DNA of 64,000 nt from the NCBI RefSeq assembly GCF_923077115.1, contig NZ_CAKLPX010000002.1, forward strand, positions 558,001 to 622,000, read 5' to 3'. Of this stretch, positions 6,951-18,506 are shown one piece after another. The notes under the pieces are model-generated. The model had not been told where the DNA came from. It saw only the letters and a list, made by a program, of their open reading frames with translations, and searched no databases. The stretch comes from Sinobacterium norvegicum. Lineage in GTDB: Bacteria > Pseudomonadota > Gammaproteobacteria > Pseudomonadales > Sinobacteriaceae. A program made the position numbers and the translations under genes. The number at the start of each line of letters is the position of its first letter. The first letter of the stretch is position 1.

Positions 6951-8609
6951 TTAGGCGTGTTGTGTGGTCAGCATCTCCCTGGCGTGGGCTCTTGTCTGCT
7001 GGGTAATCGCAATGCCCCCTAGCATTCTGGCGACCTCTTCTACTTTGTCGTCTTTGTTGAGTGAAATAATCTCGCTGTGAGCGCTTTTCCTATCGGCAAT
7101 TTTGTGGGCGAAATAGTGTTGGTGGCCCTGGCTGGCCACCTGCGGCAGGTGAGTGATACAGATGACTTGGCTGCTTTGGCTCAGCTCGCGTAATAATCGG
7201 CCAACCACCTCGGCAACACCACCGCCGATGCCGGCATCGACCTCGTCAAAAATCAGCGTCGGCGGCGATTTTTTGCCGGTGGCGACGACGCTGATGGCCA
7301 GGCTGATGCGAGAGAGTTCACCGCCAGAGGCGATCTTGGCGATGGCGGCGGCGGGCTGGCCGGGGTTGGTGCTGACCAGTAGCTCGATGGCTTCTCTGCC
7401 GTGCAGTGAGCGGTCGCAGCTGATCAGGGCGAATTCGATTTTACAGTGCTGCATGCCCAGTGCCTGCAGCTGTTTGTTGACGCTGGTGCAGAGCTTTTTG
7501 CCGTGACGGCGTCGGTTGTTGGTGAGTTTGTCGGCGGTGGCGTCGTAGCGTTCTTGTAGCGCTACTATCTGTTGTCGCAGTTGCTCGATTTGCTCTTCGC
7601 CGCCAAACAGTTGCACTAACTCTTCGCTTAACTGCTGATGCTTCTCGTAGAGCTGGTATGCCTCTACCCGATGTTTGCGGGCGATTTGATAGACGCTGCT
7701 GAGCCGTTGCTCAACGCTTTCTAAGCGTTCAGGGTCGTTGGGTTGATGGTTGATGTGATGATTAATCGCATCGCTGGCCTCACCGACAATAATGTGGGCA
7801 CTGTTAATCATTTCCAGTGCTTCCTGCAGTGAGCTGGAGGGCTGTTGGATGGTGCTCAGTGCTGAACTGACCTGGTGCAGTTGGCTCAGAAGGCCGGTAT
7901 TACCGTCGTCGCAAAGCTGCTGACTGTGGAAGCAGGCTTGTAGAATCTCGTCGGCGTTGGCCAGCTGTGTTTGCTCCTGCTCCAGTTGCTCCAGTTCATG
8001 TTCTGCAAGGGCGAGCTGGTCGAGTTCTTCGACCTGGTAGCGCAGCAGTTGTTCGCGGGCCGTTTGCTCTTCACTGTTATCGATGCAGTTTTGTAGCTGC
8101 TTATTTAATGTTGATATTTCACTGTAGTACTGTTTGATATCGGTGATCAATGGCTCGTTACCGGCGTAATCGTCGAGCAGCTCACGTTGACTGGTTTTCT
8201 GCAGCAGCGAGTAATGTTGGTTCTGGCTGTGGATGTCGATTAGCAGGGCGCCGAGCTCGCGCAGTTGCACCACGGTGGCGGGGCGACCGTTAATATAGGC
8301 CTTGTTGCGCCCGCTGGTATTGATTATCCGTCGCAGCAGGCAGTCGTCGGTGCCGAGATCCTGCTCGCACAGCCAGGCCTGGGCGGCTTTGTTCGTGCTG
8401 ATATCGAAGCAGGCGTGAATATCGGCCTGTTTGCAGCCATTGCGTATCAACTTGGCGTCGACTCGGCCGCCACTGACGGCTTCTAAGGCGTCGAGAGTCA
8501 GCGACTTGCCGGCACCGGTCTCACCGGTAATGACGGTCATCCCCTTGTCGTACTCGATTTCGAGGGACTTGGCGAGGGCGAAGTTATCAATGCAAAGCTG
8601 GGTCAGCAT
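6951..8609 (-). CDS. recN: DNA repair protein RecN
   Basis: SMC-like ATPase acting in double-strand break repair. It has 552 residues with the ATG at 8607-8609, supported by CAGGA seven bases upstream and by the family start MLTQLCIDNFAL. A frame opening 11 codons earlier lacks these. Walker A is GETGAGKS (about 29-36). The middle is a long coiled coil rich in Glu, Gln and Leu. The signature and Walker B lie near the end (ASGGELSRISLAIS and TLIFDEVDAGIGG at about 451). Two LexA-like boxes stand just upstream, so SOS control is likely. It is convergent with fur and divergent from grpE, as in Pseudomonas. Confidence 0.97.
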   Translation of the reverse strand: MLTQLCIDNFALAKSLEIEYDKGMTVITGETGAGKSLTLDALEAVSGGRVDAKLIRNGCKQADIHACFDISTNKAAQAWLCEQDLGTDDCLLRRIINTSGRNKAYINGRPATVVQLRELGALLIDIHSQNQHYSLLQKTSQRELLDDYAGNEPLITDIKQYYSEISTLNKQLQNCIDNSEEQTAREQLLRYQVEELDQLALAEHELEQLEQEQTQLANADEILQACFHSQQLCDDGNTGLLSQLHQVSSALSTIQQPSSSLQEALEMINSAHIIVGEASDAINHHINHQPNDPERLESVEQRLSSVYQIARKHRVEAYQLYEKHQQLSEELVQLFGGEEQIEQLRQQIVALQERYDATADKLTNNRRRHGKKLCTSVNKQLQALGMQHCKIEFALISCDRSLHGREAIELLVSTNPGQPAAAIAKIASGGELSRISLAISVVATGKKSPPTLIFDEVDAGIGGGVAEVVGRLLRELSQSSQVICITHLPQVASQGHQHYFAHKIADRKSAHSEIISLNKDDKVEEVARMLGGIAITQQTRAHAREMLTTQHA

Positions 8610-8645
8610 AGTGAATTCCTGTTGTTGTTCTGGTGTGGCCAACTA

Positions 8646-8680
8646 CTGTTCATTTTTACAGCTCATGTATGTTTATACAG
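8646..8680 (-). promoter_or_regulatory. Tandem LexA (SOS) boxes upstream of recN
   Basis: Box 1 (8646-8661) fits CTGT-N8-ACAG exactly. Box 2 (8665-8680) is the same 16-mer pattern with one outer base changed. Their starts are 19 bases apart. E. coli recN also has more than one LexA site. Confidence 0.8.
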
Positions 8681-8728
8681 TAAAAATTTGGCTTTGGGAA
8701 ATCCGTGTAAAAAAACAGCAATCTGACG

Positions 8729-8758
8729 CTTGATATTTATTTGGCCAGCCCCCATAAA
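8729..8758 (+). promoter_or_regulatory. Heat-shock (sigma-32) promoter of grpE
   Basis: CTTGATA at 8729-8735 and CCCCATAAA at 8750-8758 are separated by 14 bases, against the sigma-32 consensus CTTGAAA-N13-17-CCCCATNT. The gene downstream is a classical member of that regulon. Confidence 0.8.
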
Positions 8759-8851
8759 CAGCTACATCAATCATCGCCCTGTTACCGCTTCATTAAAGAG
8801 CGGACGCAGGGCGGCGTTAAGAAAAACGAATTTTGTGATCGGAGTGACAAC

Positions 8852-9433
8852 GTGTCAGAGCTAAATCAAGAGCAGCAAGCAGCAGAAGCGGCGGCAGAGG
8901 AACAGGTAGAGCAGCAGTTGGATGAGCAATCTGAAGCTGTTGAGGGAACCTTTGAACAGGCTGCTGAGCAAGATGGAAACGATTTGCAGGCTCAGCTTGA
9001 TGCGGCCAATGAGGAAATTGCCAGCTTGAAAGACAGCTCGCTAAGGGTTCAGGCAGAGGCGCAGAACGTTCGCCGTCGTGCCGAAGGTGAAGTCGATAAG
9101 GCGCGTAAATTCGCCCTCGAGAAGTTTTCTATCGAGTTGTTGAGCGTGATGGATAACTTGGAGCGTGCTATTGAGGCTGCTGGTGATGAAGCCAATGCGC
9201 CGGCAATGGAAGGCGTTGAGTTGACACGTAAGAACCTCGCCGATGTATTTGCCCGCTTTAAAATCACGGCAGTCAGCCCGGAAGGTGAGCCGTTTGATCC
9301 GCAGCAGCACCAGGCAATGAGTATGATCGAAAACCCCGATTGCGAGCCAAATACGGTGATGCATGTGGTCCAGAAAGGCTACGCCTTGAACGAGCGTCTT
9401 ATTCGCCCGGCCATGGTGATGGTTAGCAAGTAA
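8852..9433 (+). CDS. grpE: Nucleotide exchange factor GrpE
   Basis: Releases ADP from DnaK. I choose the GTG at 8852-8854 as start: GGAG lies eight bases upstream and the resulting 193-residue protein has the normal GrpE length. The 37 codons of open frame before it overlap the promoter. Residues about 1-60 are acidic and Gln/Glu-rich, followed by the long dimerisation helix ([29 protein letters not shown]) and the C-terminal beta domain ([30 protein letters not shown]). It is the first of grpE-dnaK-dnaJ on this strand. The heat-shock promoter at 8729-8758 serves it. Confidence 0.95.
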   Translation: MSELNQEQQAAEAAAEEQVEQQLDEQSEAVEGTFEQAAEQDGNDLQAQLDAANEEIASLKDSSLRVQAEAQNVRRRAEGEVDKARKFALEKFSIELLSVMDNLERAIEAAGDEANAPAMEGVELTRKNLADVFARFKITAVSPEGEPFDPQQHQAMSMIENPDCEPNTVMHVVQKGYALNERLIRPAMVMVSK

Positions 9434-9472
9434 AAATATTTTGCAGCAGTAGTGAACTTTTTGATGGCGCCC

Positions 9473-9502
9473 CTTGATATTTCAAAAATTGCGCCAATAT
9501 AT
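9473..9502 (+). promoter_or_regulatory. Heat-shock-like promoter of dnaK
   Basis: CTTGATA at 9473-9479 is followed after 14 bases by CCAATATAT, a weaker -10 than that of grpE. The same -35 heptamer and the same spacing are used at both genes. Confidence 0.6.
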
Positions 9503-9603
9503 ACTACCAAGCAACGAATCAGGGGTATTCCCCTTAGGTACGCTGCCAGGGTCGACAATCCGACAACCTGGTAAGCAGCAAAGATTAGATTTAGGAGAGA
9601 GAC

Positions 9604-11526
9604 ATGGGAAAGATTATCGGCATCGACTTGGGTACTACTAACTCTTGTGTATCGGTTTTGGACGGCGACAGCGCCCGCATCATCGAAAACGCAGAGGGTG
9701 ACCGTACTACCCCATCTATCATCGCTTATACCGATGACAACGAAGTACTTGTAGGTCAGCCGGCCAAGCGTCAAGCAGTGACCAACCCAACGAACACGTT
9801 GTTCGCGGTTAAGCGCCTTATTGGTCGCAAGTTTAAAGATGACGTTGTACAGAAAGACATCAGCATGGTTCCTTATACTATTGTTGGCGCCGATAACGGC
9901 GATGCATGGGTTGAGGTTAAAGGCGACAAAATGGCGCCACCGCAGATCTCTGCTGAAGTATTGAAGAAAATGAAGAAGACTGCCGAAGAATACCTCGGTG
10001 AAGACGTGACCGAAGCGGTTGTTACCGTTCCAGCTTACTTCAACGATTCTCAGCGTCAGGCAACAAAAGATGCCGGCCGTATTGCGGGTCTGGATGTTAA
10101 GCGCATCATCAACGAGCCAACTGCCGCAGCACTTGCCTACGGTATGGACAAGGCTATTGGCGATCGCACCGTTGCCGTTTACGACCTCGGTGGTGGTACT
10201 TTCGATATCTCTATTATCGAAATGGCTGACGTCGATGGCGAGAAGCAGTTCGAAGTATTGTCGACCAACGGTGATACCTTCCTCGGTGGTGAGGATTTCG
10301 ATATGCGTCTGATCGAGTTCTTGTCAGGCGAGTTTGAAAAAGAAAGCGGCATTAACCTGCACAGCGATCCACTGGCTATGCAGCGTCTGAAAGAAGCGGC
10401 AGAGAAGGCCAAGATCGAATTGTCTTCTGCATCGCAGACCGAGGTTAACCTGCCTTATATTACTGCCGATGCAACCGGACCTAAGCACTTGGTTGTTAAA
10501 ATGACTCGTGCCAAGCTTGAGTCGTTGGTAGAAGACTTAGTGGTTCGTTCGCTGGCGCCAATGAAGCAGGCGTTGGCCGATGCTGACCTAAGCACTTCGG
10601 AAATTGATGATGTCATCCTGGTGGGTGGTCAGACACGCATGCCAATGGTTCAGGAGAAGGTTGCAGAGTTCTTCGGTAAAGAAGCGCGTCGCGATGTTAA
10701 CCCAGATGAAGCCGTTGCCATGGGTGCCGCAATTCAGGGTGCTGTATTGGCCGGTGATGTTACCGACGTCTTGTTGTTGGATGTAACGCCACTGACTTTC
10801 GGTATCGAAACCATGGGTGGTGTTGCCACGCCGCTGATCGACAAGAACACGACTATCCCAACCAAGAAGTCGCAGATCTTCTCGACCGCTGAAGACAATC
10901 AGTCTGCTGTAACCATTCACGTGGTTCAGGGTGAGCGTAAGCAAGCCTCGCAGAACAACTCATTGGGTCGTTTCGACTTGGCTGATATTCCACCTGCACA
11001 GCGTGGTATGCCTCAGATCGAAGTAACCTTTGATTTGGATGCCAACGGTATCTTGAACGTGTCGGCCAAAGATAAGGCGACGGGTAAAGAGCAGTCTATC
11101 GTGATTAAAGCCTCTGGCGGTTTGAACGATGACGATATCGAACGCATGGTTCAGGAAGCTGAGGCCAACGCCGAAGAAGACAAGAAGTTTGAAGAGCAGG
11201 TTGCCGCGCGCAATACGCTTGATGGCTTGATTCACGCAACCAAGAAGACTCTTGAAGAAGCTGGCGATAAGGCAAGTGACGAAGAGAAGTCGGGAATGGA
11301 AGCGGCTCTGGCGACAGCTGAAGAAGCGGTTAAGGGCGATGATGTTGAGGCGATGCAAAAGGCAACTGAAGCATTAACTGAAGCTTCGAGCGGTTTGGCG
11401 CAGCGTATGTACCAAGAGCAGCAGGCTCAGGCCGGTGCTGAACAAGAAGGTGCTGAGCAGCCACAGGAAGCGGATGACAATGTTGTCGATGCTGAGTTCG
11501 AAGAAGTGAAAGAAGAGAAGAAGTAA
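9604..11526 (+). CDS. dnaK: Chaperone DnaK (Hsp70)
   Basis: ATP-driven Hsp70 chaperone, 640 residues, the usual length. The ATPase domain opens with [14 protein letters not shown] and carries [13 protein letters not shown] (about 195-207) and the IEGA-region equivalent [14 protein letters not shown]. The linker [10 protein letters not shown] precedes the peptide-binding domain, followed by the helical lid and the acidic end [12 protein letters not shown] typical of bacterial DnaK. Start: ATG with GGAGAGAG seven bases upstream. It works with GrpE before it and DnaJ after it. An intrinsic terminator between dnaK and dnaJ should lower DnaJ relative to DnaK. Confidence 0.99.
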   Translation: MGKIIGIDLGTTNSCVSVLDGDSARIIENAEGDRTTPSIIAYTDDNEVLVGQPAKRQAVTNPTNTLFAVKRLIGRKFKDDVVQKDISMVPYTIVGADNGDAWVEVKGDKMAPPQISAEVLKKMKKTAEEYLGEDVTEAVVTVPAYFNDSQRQATKDAGRIAGLDVKRIINEPTAAALAYGMDKAIGDRTVAVYDLGGGTFDISIIEMADVDGEKQFEVLSTNGDTFLGGEDFDMRLIEFLSGEFEKESGINLHSDPLAMQRLKEAAEKAKIELSSASQTEVNLPYITADATGPKHLVVKMTRAKLESLVEDLVVRSLAPMKQALADADLSTSEIDDVILVGGQTRMPMVQEKVAEFFGKEARRDVNPDEAVAMGAAIQGAVLAGDVTDVLLLDVTPLTFGIETMGGVATPLIDKNTTIPTKKSQIFSTAEDNQSAVTIHVVQGERKQASQNNSLGRFDLADIPPAQRGMPQIEVTFDLDANGILNVSAKDKATGKEQSIVIKASGGLNDDDIERMVQEAEANAEEDKKFEEQVAARNTLDGLIHATKKTLEEAGDKASDEEKSGMEAALATAEEAVKGDDVEAMQKATEALTEASSGLAQRMYQEQQAQAGAEQEGAEQPQEADDNVVDAEFEEVKEEKK

Positions 11527-11575
11527 TTAAGGCTCTTCGGTCGCGCCCTTGGGTGCGACCCACGCTCTTTTTAAG

Positions 11576-11599
11576 AACGCGGGCCTTGCCGCGTTTTTT
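11576..11599 (+). terminator. Intercistronic terminator between dnaK and dnaJ
   Basis: AACGCGG and CCGCGTT form a 7-bp stem with a 6-base loop, followed by T6. A second G/C-rich hairpin (GGTCGC/GCGACC) lies just upstream at about 11540-11560. Probably partial, as dnaJ follows within 30 bases. Confidence 0.75.
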
Positions 11600-11627
11600 G
11601 CTATTAGAAAATAGGCGATAGAAGTCA

Positions 11628-12755
11628 ATGTCAAAACGTGATTATTATGAAGTCCTCGGTGTTGATCGTGGTGTGTCAGGTAAGGATTTAAAGAAAGCCT
11701 ATCGTCGAGTGGCGATGAAATTTCACCCGGACCGCAACCCGGATGATGCCCAGGCAGAAGAAAAATTTAAAGAAGCCAATGAGGCTTATGAAGTCTTATC
11801 CGACGAGCAGAAGCGTTCTGCCTACGATCAATACGGGCATGCCGGTGTCGATCAGCAGGGCGGTTTTGGTGGCGGCGGCGGTGGCGGCGATTTCGGTGAT
11901 ATCTTTGGTGATGTTTTCGGCGACATGTTTGGTGGTGGCGGCGGTCGTCGTCAGCGCGGCCCGCAGCGCGGCAGCGATTTGCGTTATACCCTGCAGATCG
12001 ATTTAGAGCAGGCGGTTAAAGGTACGACAGCCAAGATTAAGATTCCAACCCTGGTATCCTGTGATCCTTGTGGCGGCAGCGGTGCTAAAAAGGGTTCGGC
12101 GCCAGTGACCTGTACCACGTGTAATGGCGCTGGCCAGGTGCGTATGCAGCAGGGTTTCTTTGCGGTGCAGCAAGCCTGTCCGACCTGTCATGGCAAGGGC
12201 AAAATGATTGCTGATCCGTGTAACAGCTGTCACGGCCAGGGGCGTGTCGAGGAAACCAAGACGCTGTCTGTAAAGGTGCCTGCCGGTGTTGATACCGGTG
12301 ACCGTATTCGCCTGAGTGGCGAGGGTGAGGCCAGTCCCGATGGTGGTGCGCCGGGTGATTTGTATGTGCAGATGTCGGTGCGTCAGCACCCGATTTTCGA
12401 GCGCGATGGCAAGCACCTTTATTGCGAGGTGCCGATCAGCTTTGTTGATGCCGCTATTGGTGGTGAACTTGAGGTGCCGACACTGGATGGCCGCGTCAAG
12501 TTGAAGATTCCTGCTGAAACTCAGACGGGCAAGATGTTCCGTATCCGTGGCAAGGGCGTTGCGCCTGTCCGTGGCGGCAGTGCTGGAGATCTGATGTGTA
12601 AGGTGGCTATTGAGACGCCGGTCAGTCTGACAAAAAAGCAAAAAGAGCTGCTCGAGGAGTTTCAGGCTTCCATGGAGGGGACTGATACTAAGCACTCTCC
12701 GCGCAAGAGCTCATGGTTCGATGGCGTAAAAAGCTTTTTCGACGATATGAAATAA
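11628..12755 (+). CDS. dnaJ: Co-chaperone DnaJ (Hsp40)
   Basis: Stimulates DnaK ATPase and delivers substrates, 375 residues. The J domain (1-70) has the essential HPD tripeptide at 33-35. A Gly/Phe-rich segment (about 75-110) follows. The zinc region has four CxxCxGxG motifs ([32 protein letters not shown]), and the C-terminal substrate-binding domains complete a type I DnaJ. It follows dnaK after an intercistronic terminator and ends before a strong bidirectional terminator. Confidence 0.99.
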   Translation: MSKRDYYEVLGVDRGVSGKDLKKAYRRVAMKFHPDRNPDDAQAEEKFKEANEAYEVLSDEQKRSAYDQYGHAGVDQQGGFGGGGGGGDFGDIFGDVFGDMFGGGGGRRQRGPQRGSDLRYTLQIDLEQAVKGTTAKIKIPTLVSCDPCGGSGAKKGSAPVTCTTCNGAGQVRMQQGFFAVQQACPTCHGKGKMIADPCNSCHGQGRVEETKTLSVKVPAGVDTGDRIRLSGEGEASPDGGAPGDLYVQMSVRQHPIFERDGKHLYCEVPISFVDAAIGGELEVPTLDGRVKLKIPAETQTGKMFRIRGKGVAPVRGGSAGDLMCKVAIETPVSLTKKQKELLEEFQASMEGTDTKHSPRKSSWFDGVKSFFDDMK

Positions 12756-12778
12756 GCGGCTCTGTCCACGGTAAGATA

Positions 12779-12813
12779 AAAAGCCCCGCTACTAATGTAG
12801 CGGGGCTTTTTTA
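12779..12813. terminator. Strong terminator after dnaJ
   Basis: AAAAGCCCCGCTAC and GTAGCGGGGCTTTT pair perfectly around TAAT, followed by T-rich sequence. Confidence 0.9.
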
Positions 12814-12915
12814 TTGCTGGATTATGCCGGAGATGGTGTACAATCTTGGCCACAATGACGTGTCGGCGGTTGATACTGCGGGCTGATGCGGCCTAAACGA
12901 ATAATGAGATGATAG

Positions 12916-13758
<843 letters not shown>

Positions 13759-13806
13759 GGCTAAATGACGCGAAATGGTTTTTTGTCGTATCTTTGTTGT
13801 TCTGTG

Positions 13807-13835
13807 TGGACGAAATAACTCCACCCGTGTACAAT
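13807..13835 (+). promoter_or_regulatory. Promoter of carA-carB-greA
   Basis: TGGACG (13807-13812) and TACAAT (13830-13835) with a 17-base spacer. Transcription from about 13842 gives a leader of some 248 nt before carA. Confidence 0.5.
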
Positions 13836-13974
13836 CCGCTGTTAGCAAAAGCACGGCCATTTTTCGGTGTAATTTGTCGATAAATTCGATGGGTTAAACA
13901 GCGAGGCCTGCCCTGCCAGCTAATGACAAAAGCGAAGAACGAAACAATAAAGTCTTGCTGCTTAAAACAATTAG

Positions 13975-14013
13975 AAAAAGCGAGATGGAGCCTAGCCTTC
14001 ATCTCGCTTTTTT
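13975..14013 (+). terminator. Terminator inside the carA leader (attenuator candidate)
   Basis: AAAAAGCGAGATG and CATCTCGCTTTTTT form a 13-bp stem around a 12-base loop, ending in T6, about 75 bases before the carA start. As it lies after the promoter and before the gene, it should abort part of the transcripts. A 32-codon frame (13923-14021) crosses it without a Shine-Dalgarno sequence. Confidence 0.75.
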
Positions 14014-14089
14014 GCAGATAGCAACAAGGCAAATCGTTCTTCCCAGCGTCTCAAATGATGACTTATCGAGACCTAAGTAGGAGGTTTAC

Positions 14090-15217
14090 TTGACCACACG
14101 AGCCATTCTTGCCCTTGAAGACGGCAGCTTGTTCCGAGGAATTGCAATAGGTGCTACTGGTAGTACCAGTGGTGAGGTAGTGTTTAACACCTCAATGACT
14201 GGCTATCAGGAGATTTTGACCGATCCTTCCTACGCCCGCCAAATTGTAACGCTGACGTATCCGCATATTGGTAATACCGGTGTTAACAGCGAAGATGAAG
14301 AATCGTCAAACATCTGGGCCGCCGGCCTGGTTATTCGTGATCTCCCCTTGTTGGCAAGTAACTTTCGCAGCGAACAATCGCTGTCTGAGTATCTGCAGCA
14401 ACGTAATATCGTCGGTATCGCCGATATCGATACCCGTCGCCTGACGCGAATTCTGCGTGAAAAAGGTGCGCTTAATGGTTGTATCATCGCCAGTGACGAG
14501 ATCGACGAGGCCAAGGCGCTAGAGCTGGCTAAGTCATTCCCAGGTCTTAAGGGGATGGATTTAGCGAAGGAAGTGACGGTCGATCAGCCCTACGAGTGGA
14601 CTGAAGGCACTTGGGTGCTGGGCGAAGGTCACAGCACGCCAGAGAAAAAACAATTTAACGTTGTTGCCTATGATTACGGCGTTAAGCGCAATATCCTGCG
14701 CATGTTGGTCGACCGCGGTTGTCAATTGACTGTCGTCCCTGCGCAGACGCCTGCCGCCGATGTGTTGGCGATGAAGCCCGATGGCATTTTCCTGTCAAAC
14801 GGCCCGGGTGATCCAGAGCCCTGCGACTATGCTATCGAGGCAATTCAGCAAATTTTGAAGACCGATATCCCCGTCTTCGGTATCTGCCTTGGTCATCAGT
14901 TGTTGGCATTGGCCAGCGGCGCCAAGACCAGCAAGATGAAATTTGGCCATCACGGTGCCAACCACCCGGTTCAAAACCTAGCGGATGGCACGGTGATGAT
15001 TACCAGTCAGAACCACGGTTTTGCTGCCGATGAGGCAAGCCTGCCAGCCAATATCAAAGTGACACACAAGTCATTGTTTGATGGCTCGTTGCAGGGTATT
15101 CATCTGACCGACAAGCCTGCCTTTAGCTTCCAGGGACACCCTGAAGCCAGCCCAGGGCCGACAGATGCGGCACCGCTGTTCGATCACTTTATTGAGTTGA
15201 TGACAGCCACTAAGTAA
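14090..15217 (+). CDS. carA: Carbamoyl-phosphate synthase small (glutaminase) subunit
   Basis: Hydrolyses glutamine and passes ammonia to CarB for carbamoyl phosphate used in arginine and pyrimidine synthesis. It has 375 residues. The start is TTG at 14090-14092: it is preceded by a strong TAGGAGG at the right distance and gives the family start [16 protein letters not shown], with no ATG nearby. The C-terminal class I glutaminase has the nucleophile Cys in [13 protein letters not shown] and the His/Glu pair in FQGHPEAS. The leader contains an attenuator-like terminator. carB follows after 72 bases that hold another terminator-like hairpin, and greA follows carB, as reported for Pseudomonas aeruginosa. 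Confidence 0.98.
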   Translation: MTTRAILALEDGSLFRGIAIGATGSTSGEVVFNTSMTGYQEILTDPSYARQIVTLTYPHIGNTGVNSEDEESSNIWAAGLVIRDLPLLASNFRSEQSLSEYLQQRNIVGIADIDTRRLTRILREKGALNGCIIASDEIDEAKALELAKSFPGLKGMDLAKEVTVDQPYEWTEGTWVLGEGHSTPEKKQFNVVAYDYGVKRNILRMLVDRGCQLTVVPAQTPAADVLAMKPDGIFLSNGPGDPEPCDYAIEAIQQILKTDIPVFGICLGHQLLALASGAKTSKMKFGHHGANHPVQNLADGTVMITSQNHGFAADEASLPANIKVTHKSLFDGSLQGIHLTDKPAFSFQGHPEASPGPTDAAPLFDHFIELMTATK

Positions 15218-15225
15218 GGCGTGAT

Positions 15226-15250
15226 AAACGGGGGCAGAGCTCCCGTTTTT
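15226..15250 (+). terminator. Terminator-like hairpin between carA and carB
   Basis: AAACGGGGG and CTCCCGTTT pair with one G-T, around a 5-base loop, and end in T5. carB begins 40 bases later, so it probably only tunes the subunit ratio or protects RNA ends. Confidence 0.6.
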
Positions 15251-15289
15251 ATAGTGTATTTTTTAAATTTTTAAGCGCGGACTCCATCG

Positions 15290-18200
15290 ATGCCAAAAAG
15301 AACCGACATAGAAAGCATACTCATCCTAGGCGCAGGCCCGATCATCATCGGACAAGCCTGTGAATTTGACTATTCTGGTGCCCAGGCCTGTAAAGCCCTT
15401 CGTGAAGAAGGCTATCGCGTTATTCTGGTTAACTCTAACCCAGCAACCATAATGACTGATCCATCCATGGCCGATGCAACCTATATCGAGCCGGTTGTTT
15501 GGCAGACGGTTGAGAAAATCATCGAGAAAGAACGCCCGGATGTGATTCTGCCAACCATGGGTGGTCAAACTGCGCTGAACTGTGCGCTGGATTTGGATCG
15601 TGAAGGTGTACTGAAAAAGTACAATGTCGAGTTGATTGGTGCGACCAAGGAAGCCATCGACAAAGCCGAAGACCGTAGCCTGTTTGATCAGGCAATGAAA
15701 AAAATTGGTCTAGAGACACCACGCTCAGGCATTGCCCACACGATGGAGGAGGCACTGGAGGTTCTTGATCAGCTGGGCTTCCCAATGATTATTCGCCCCT
15801 CGTTTACCATGGGCGGCACCGGTGGCGGTATTGCGTATAACCGTGAAGAATTTAATGAGATCTGTAAGCGTGGTCTGGATCTCTCACCAACCAGCGAGTT
15901 ATTGATCGATGAGTCGTTAATCGGTTGGAAAGAATATGAGATGGAGGTTGTTCGTGACAAGAACGACAACTGCATCATTATCTGTGCCATTGAGAACTTT
16001 GATCCAATGGGTGTTCACACCGGCGACTCGATCACCGTTGCCCCAGCGCAGACACTGACCGATAAAGAATACCAAATCATGCGTAACGCCTCATTGGCGG
16101 TGCTGCGTGAAATCGGCGTTGAAACCGGCGGCTCTAACGTACAGTTTGGTATCTGCCCCAATACCGGCCGTATGGTCATCATCGAGATGAATCCACGAGT
16201 CAGTCGTTCATCGGCACTGGCTTCTAAGGCGACCGGCTTCCCGATTGCTCGAATCGCCGCCAAGTTGGCTGTCGGTTACACCCTCGATGAGCTGCAAAAC
16301 GACATCACCGGCGGTGCTACCCCGGCCTCGTTTGAACCGTCTATCGATTACGTGGTCACCAAGCTGCCACGCTTCACCTTCGAGAAGTTCCCAGAAGCCG
16401 ATTCACACCTGCACACCCAGATGAAGTCTGTTGGTGAGGTGATGGCAATTGGTCGTAACTTCCAGGAATCGATGCAGAAAGCATTGCGCGGCCTGGAGGT
16501 TGGTAGCTGTGGTTTTGAGACGCAGCTGGAAGATGTGGCCGAAAATGATCAGCGCGCCAAGATTGTCTCCGAACTGAAGGCCCCTGGTCCAGACCGTATT
16601 TGGTATATTGCCGATGCCTTCCGTATCGGTATGACCATCGATGAAGTATTCGATGCCTGTATGGTTGATCGTTGGTTCCTGGTGCAGATCGAAGATATCG
16701 TTCGCGAAGAAGCGTTGCTGTCTAAACGTGCCATGTCTGAGCTCGATGCCGGTGAATTATACCGTCTGAAGCGAAAGGGCTTCTCGGATCAGCGTCTTTC
16801 TCAGCTGCTGGCTGTCAGTGAAAAGGAATTACGAAAGCGTCGTCAGCGTTTAGGTGTTCGTCCGGTGTATAAGCGTGTCGATACCTGTGCCGCGGAATTC
16901 TCTACCGCAACGGCCTATATGTACTCTACCTATGACGAAGAATGTGAGGCGGCACCGAGCGATCGCGATAAGATTATCGTCCTCGGTGGCGGCCCCAACC
17001 GTATCGGCCAAGGTATCGAATTTGATTACTGCTGTGTACACGCGGCTTTGGCCATGCGTGAAGACGGTTATGAAACCATCATGGTTAACTGTAACCCTGA
17101 GACGGTATCAACCGATTACGATACCTCTGATCGCCTATTCTTCGAGCCTGTGACCTTAGAGGATGTGCTGGAAATTGTTGATTTAGAACAGCCAAAAGGC
17201 GTGATCGTGCAGTTTGGTGGCCAGACGCCACTGAAGCTGGCGATGGAGCTTGAGGCCGCAGGTGTGCCGATTATTGGTACCAGTACCGATGCCATCGACC
17301 GCGCCGAAGATCGCGAGCGTTTCCAGCAGATGATCGAGCGTCTAGAGATCAAGCAGCCACCGAATACCACCGTTCGCTCTGTCGAAGAGGCAATTGTTGC
17401 CGCCGATCAGATTGGCTACCCATTAGTTGTTCGCCCATCGTATGTACTCGGTGGTCGTGCGATGGAAATTGTTTATAACGAGGAAGAGCTTCGCCGTTAT
17501 ATGCGTGAGGCTGTGCAGGTCTCTGACGATTCACCGATTCTGCTCGATCACTTCCTCAACGCCGCCATCGAGGTTGATATCGATGCGGTCTCTGATGGTG
17601 AGTTGGTGGTGATTGGCTCTATTATGCAGCATATCGAGCAGGCTGGTATTCACTCCGGTGACTCGGCTTGTTCACTGCCACCATACTCGCTGCCCGCCGA
17701 TGTGCAGGACGAGATGCGCGACATCGTCAAGAAGATGGCTGTTGAATTAGGTGTCTGTGGCTTGATGAACGTACAGTTGGCCTGGCAGGATGGAGAGATC
17801 TACGTGATCGAGGTTAACCCTCGTGCCTCGCGTACTGTCCCCTTTGTCTCCAAGTGTATTGGCACCTCGCTTGCCAAGGTTGCCTCCCGCTGTATGGCCG
17901 GGGTTTCTCTCAAGGATCAAGGCTTTACCGAAGAGATCGTGCCGACAATGTTCAACGTCAAGGAAGCGGTTTTCCCGTTTAATAAGTTCCAGGGTGTTGA
18001 CCCTATTCTCGGCCCCGAAATGAAATCCACTGGTGAGGTTATGGGTGCTGGTGAGACCTTTGCTGAGGCCTACTCTAAGGCGCAGGTTGGTTCCGGTGAG
18101 CGTTTACCGACGTCTGGTACTGCCTTCCTCAGTGTTCGAGATGCTGATAAAGAAGGCATTGTCGGCGTTGCTCGCGAATTAGAGCAACTTGGTTTTAATA

Positions 18201-18505
18201 TCGTTGCCACCGGTGGTACGCACACTGTTATTGAGGCGGCGGGTATTAAATCTGAGCGCATTAACAAGGTGACCGAGGGGCGTCCTCATACCATCGACAT
18301 GCTGAAAAACGGCGAAATCGACTTGATTATTAACACCACTGAAGGCAAGCAGGCAATTGCAGATTCTGCCTCGATTCGTCGTCAGGCGCTGACGGAAAAA
18401 GTTGTCTCAACAACGACTTTGGCTGGCGGATACGCAGTCTGTGAAGCGATTAAGTTTGGTGAAGAGAAGCAGGTTCGCCGTCTACAAGATATGCACGGAG
18501 AGTAA
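15290..18505 (+). CDS. carB: Carbamoyl-phosphate synthase large subunit
   Basis: Makes carbamoyl phosphate from bicarbonate, ammonia and two ATP. It has 1071 residues, the full length of a two-ATP-grasp enzyme. The first half opens with [21 protein letters not shown], and the second synthetase half repeats this ([21 protein letters not shown], about residue 563). The C-terminal allosteric MGS-like domain has [19 protein letters not shown]. All conserved ATP-grasp segments seen ([23 protein letters not shown]) are intact. It ends one base before greA. Confidence 0.99.
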   Translation: MPKRTDIESILILGAGPIIIGQACEFDYSGAQACKALREEGYRVILVNSNPATIMTDPSMADATYIEPVVWQTVEKIIEKERPDVILPTMGGQTALNCALDLDREGVLKKYNVELIGATKEAIDKAEDRSLFDQAMKKIGLETPRSGIAHTMEEALEVLDQLGFPMIIRPSFTMGGTGGGIAYNREEFNEICKRGLDLSPTSELLIDESLIGWKEYEMEVVRDKNDNCIIICAIENFDPMGVHTGDSITVAPAQTLTDKEYQIMRNASLAVLREIGVETGGSNVQFGICPNTGRMVIIEMNPRVSRSSALASKATGFPIARIAAKLAVGYTLDELQNDITGGATPASFEPSIDYVVTKLPRFTFEKFPEADSHLHTQMKSVGEVMAIGRNFQESMQKALRGLEVGSCGFETQLEDVAENDQRAKIVSELKAPGPDRIWYIADAFRIGMTIDEVFDACMVDRWFLVQIEDIVREEALLSKRAMSELDAGELYRLKRKGFSDQRLSQLLAVSEKELRKRRQRLGVRPVYKRVDTCAAEFSTATAYMYSTYDEECEAAPSDRDKIIVLGGGPNRIGQGIEFDYCCVHAALAMREDGYETIMVNCNPETVSTDYDTSDRLFFEPVTLEDVLEIVDLEQPKGVIVQFGGQTPLKLAMELEAAGVPIIGTSTDAIDRAEDRERFQQMIERLEIKQPPNTTVRSVEEAIVAADQIGYPLVVRPSYVLGGRAMEIVYNEEELRRYMREAVQVSDDSPILLDHFLNAAIEVDIDAVSDGELVVIGSIMQHIEQAGIHSGDSACSLPPYSLPADVQDEMRDIVKKMAVELGVCGLMNVQLAWQDGEIYVIEVNPRASRTVPFVSKCIGTSLAKVASRCMAGVSLKDQGFTEEIVPTMFNVKEAVFPFNKFQGVDPILGPEMKSTGEVMGAGETFAEAYSKAQVGSGERLPTSGTAFLSVRDADKEGIVGVARELEQLGFNIVATGGTHTVIEAAGIKSERINKVTEGRPHTIDMLKNGEIDLIINTTEGKQAIADSASIRRQALTEKVVSTTTLAGGYAVCEAIKFGEEKQVRRLQDMHGE

Positions 18506-18506
18506 G

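Noticed and set aside
13923-14021. 32-codon leader-peptide candidate across the carA attenuator
   Set aside because: No Shine-Dalgarno sequence and no run of regulatory codons; kept only as a remark in the attenuator finding.
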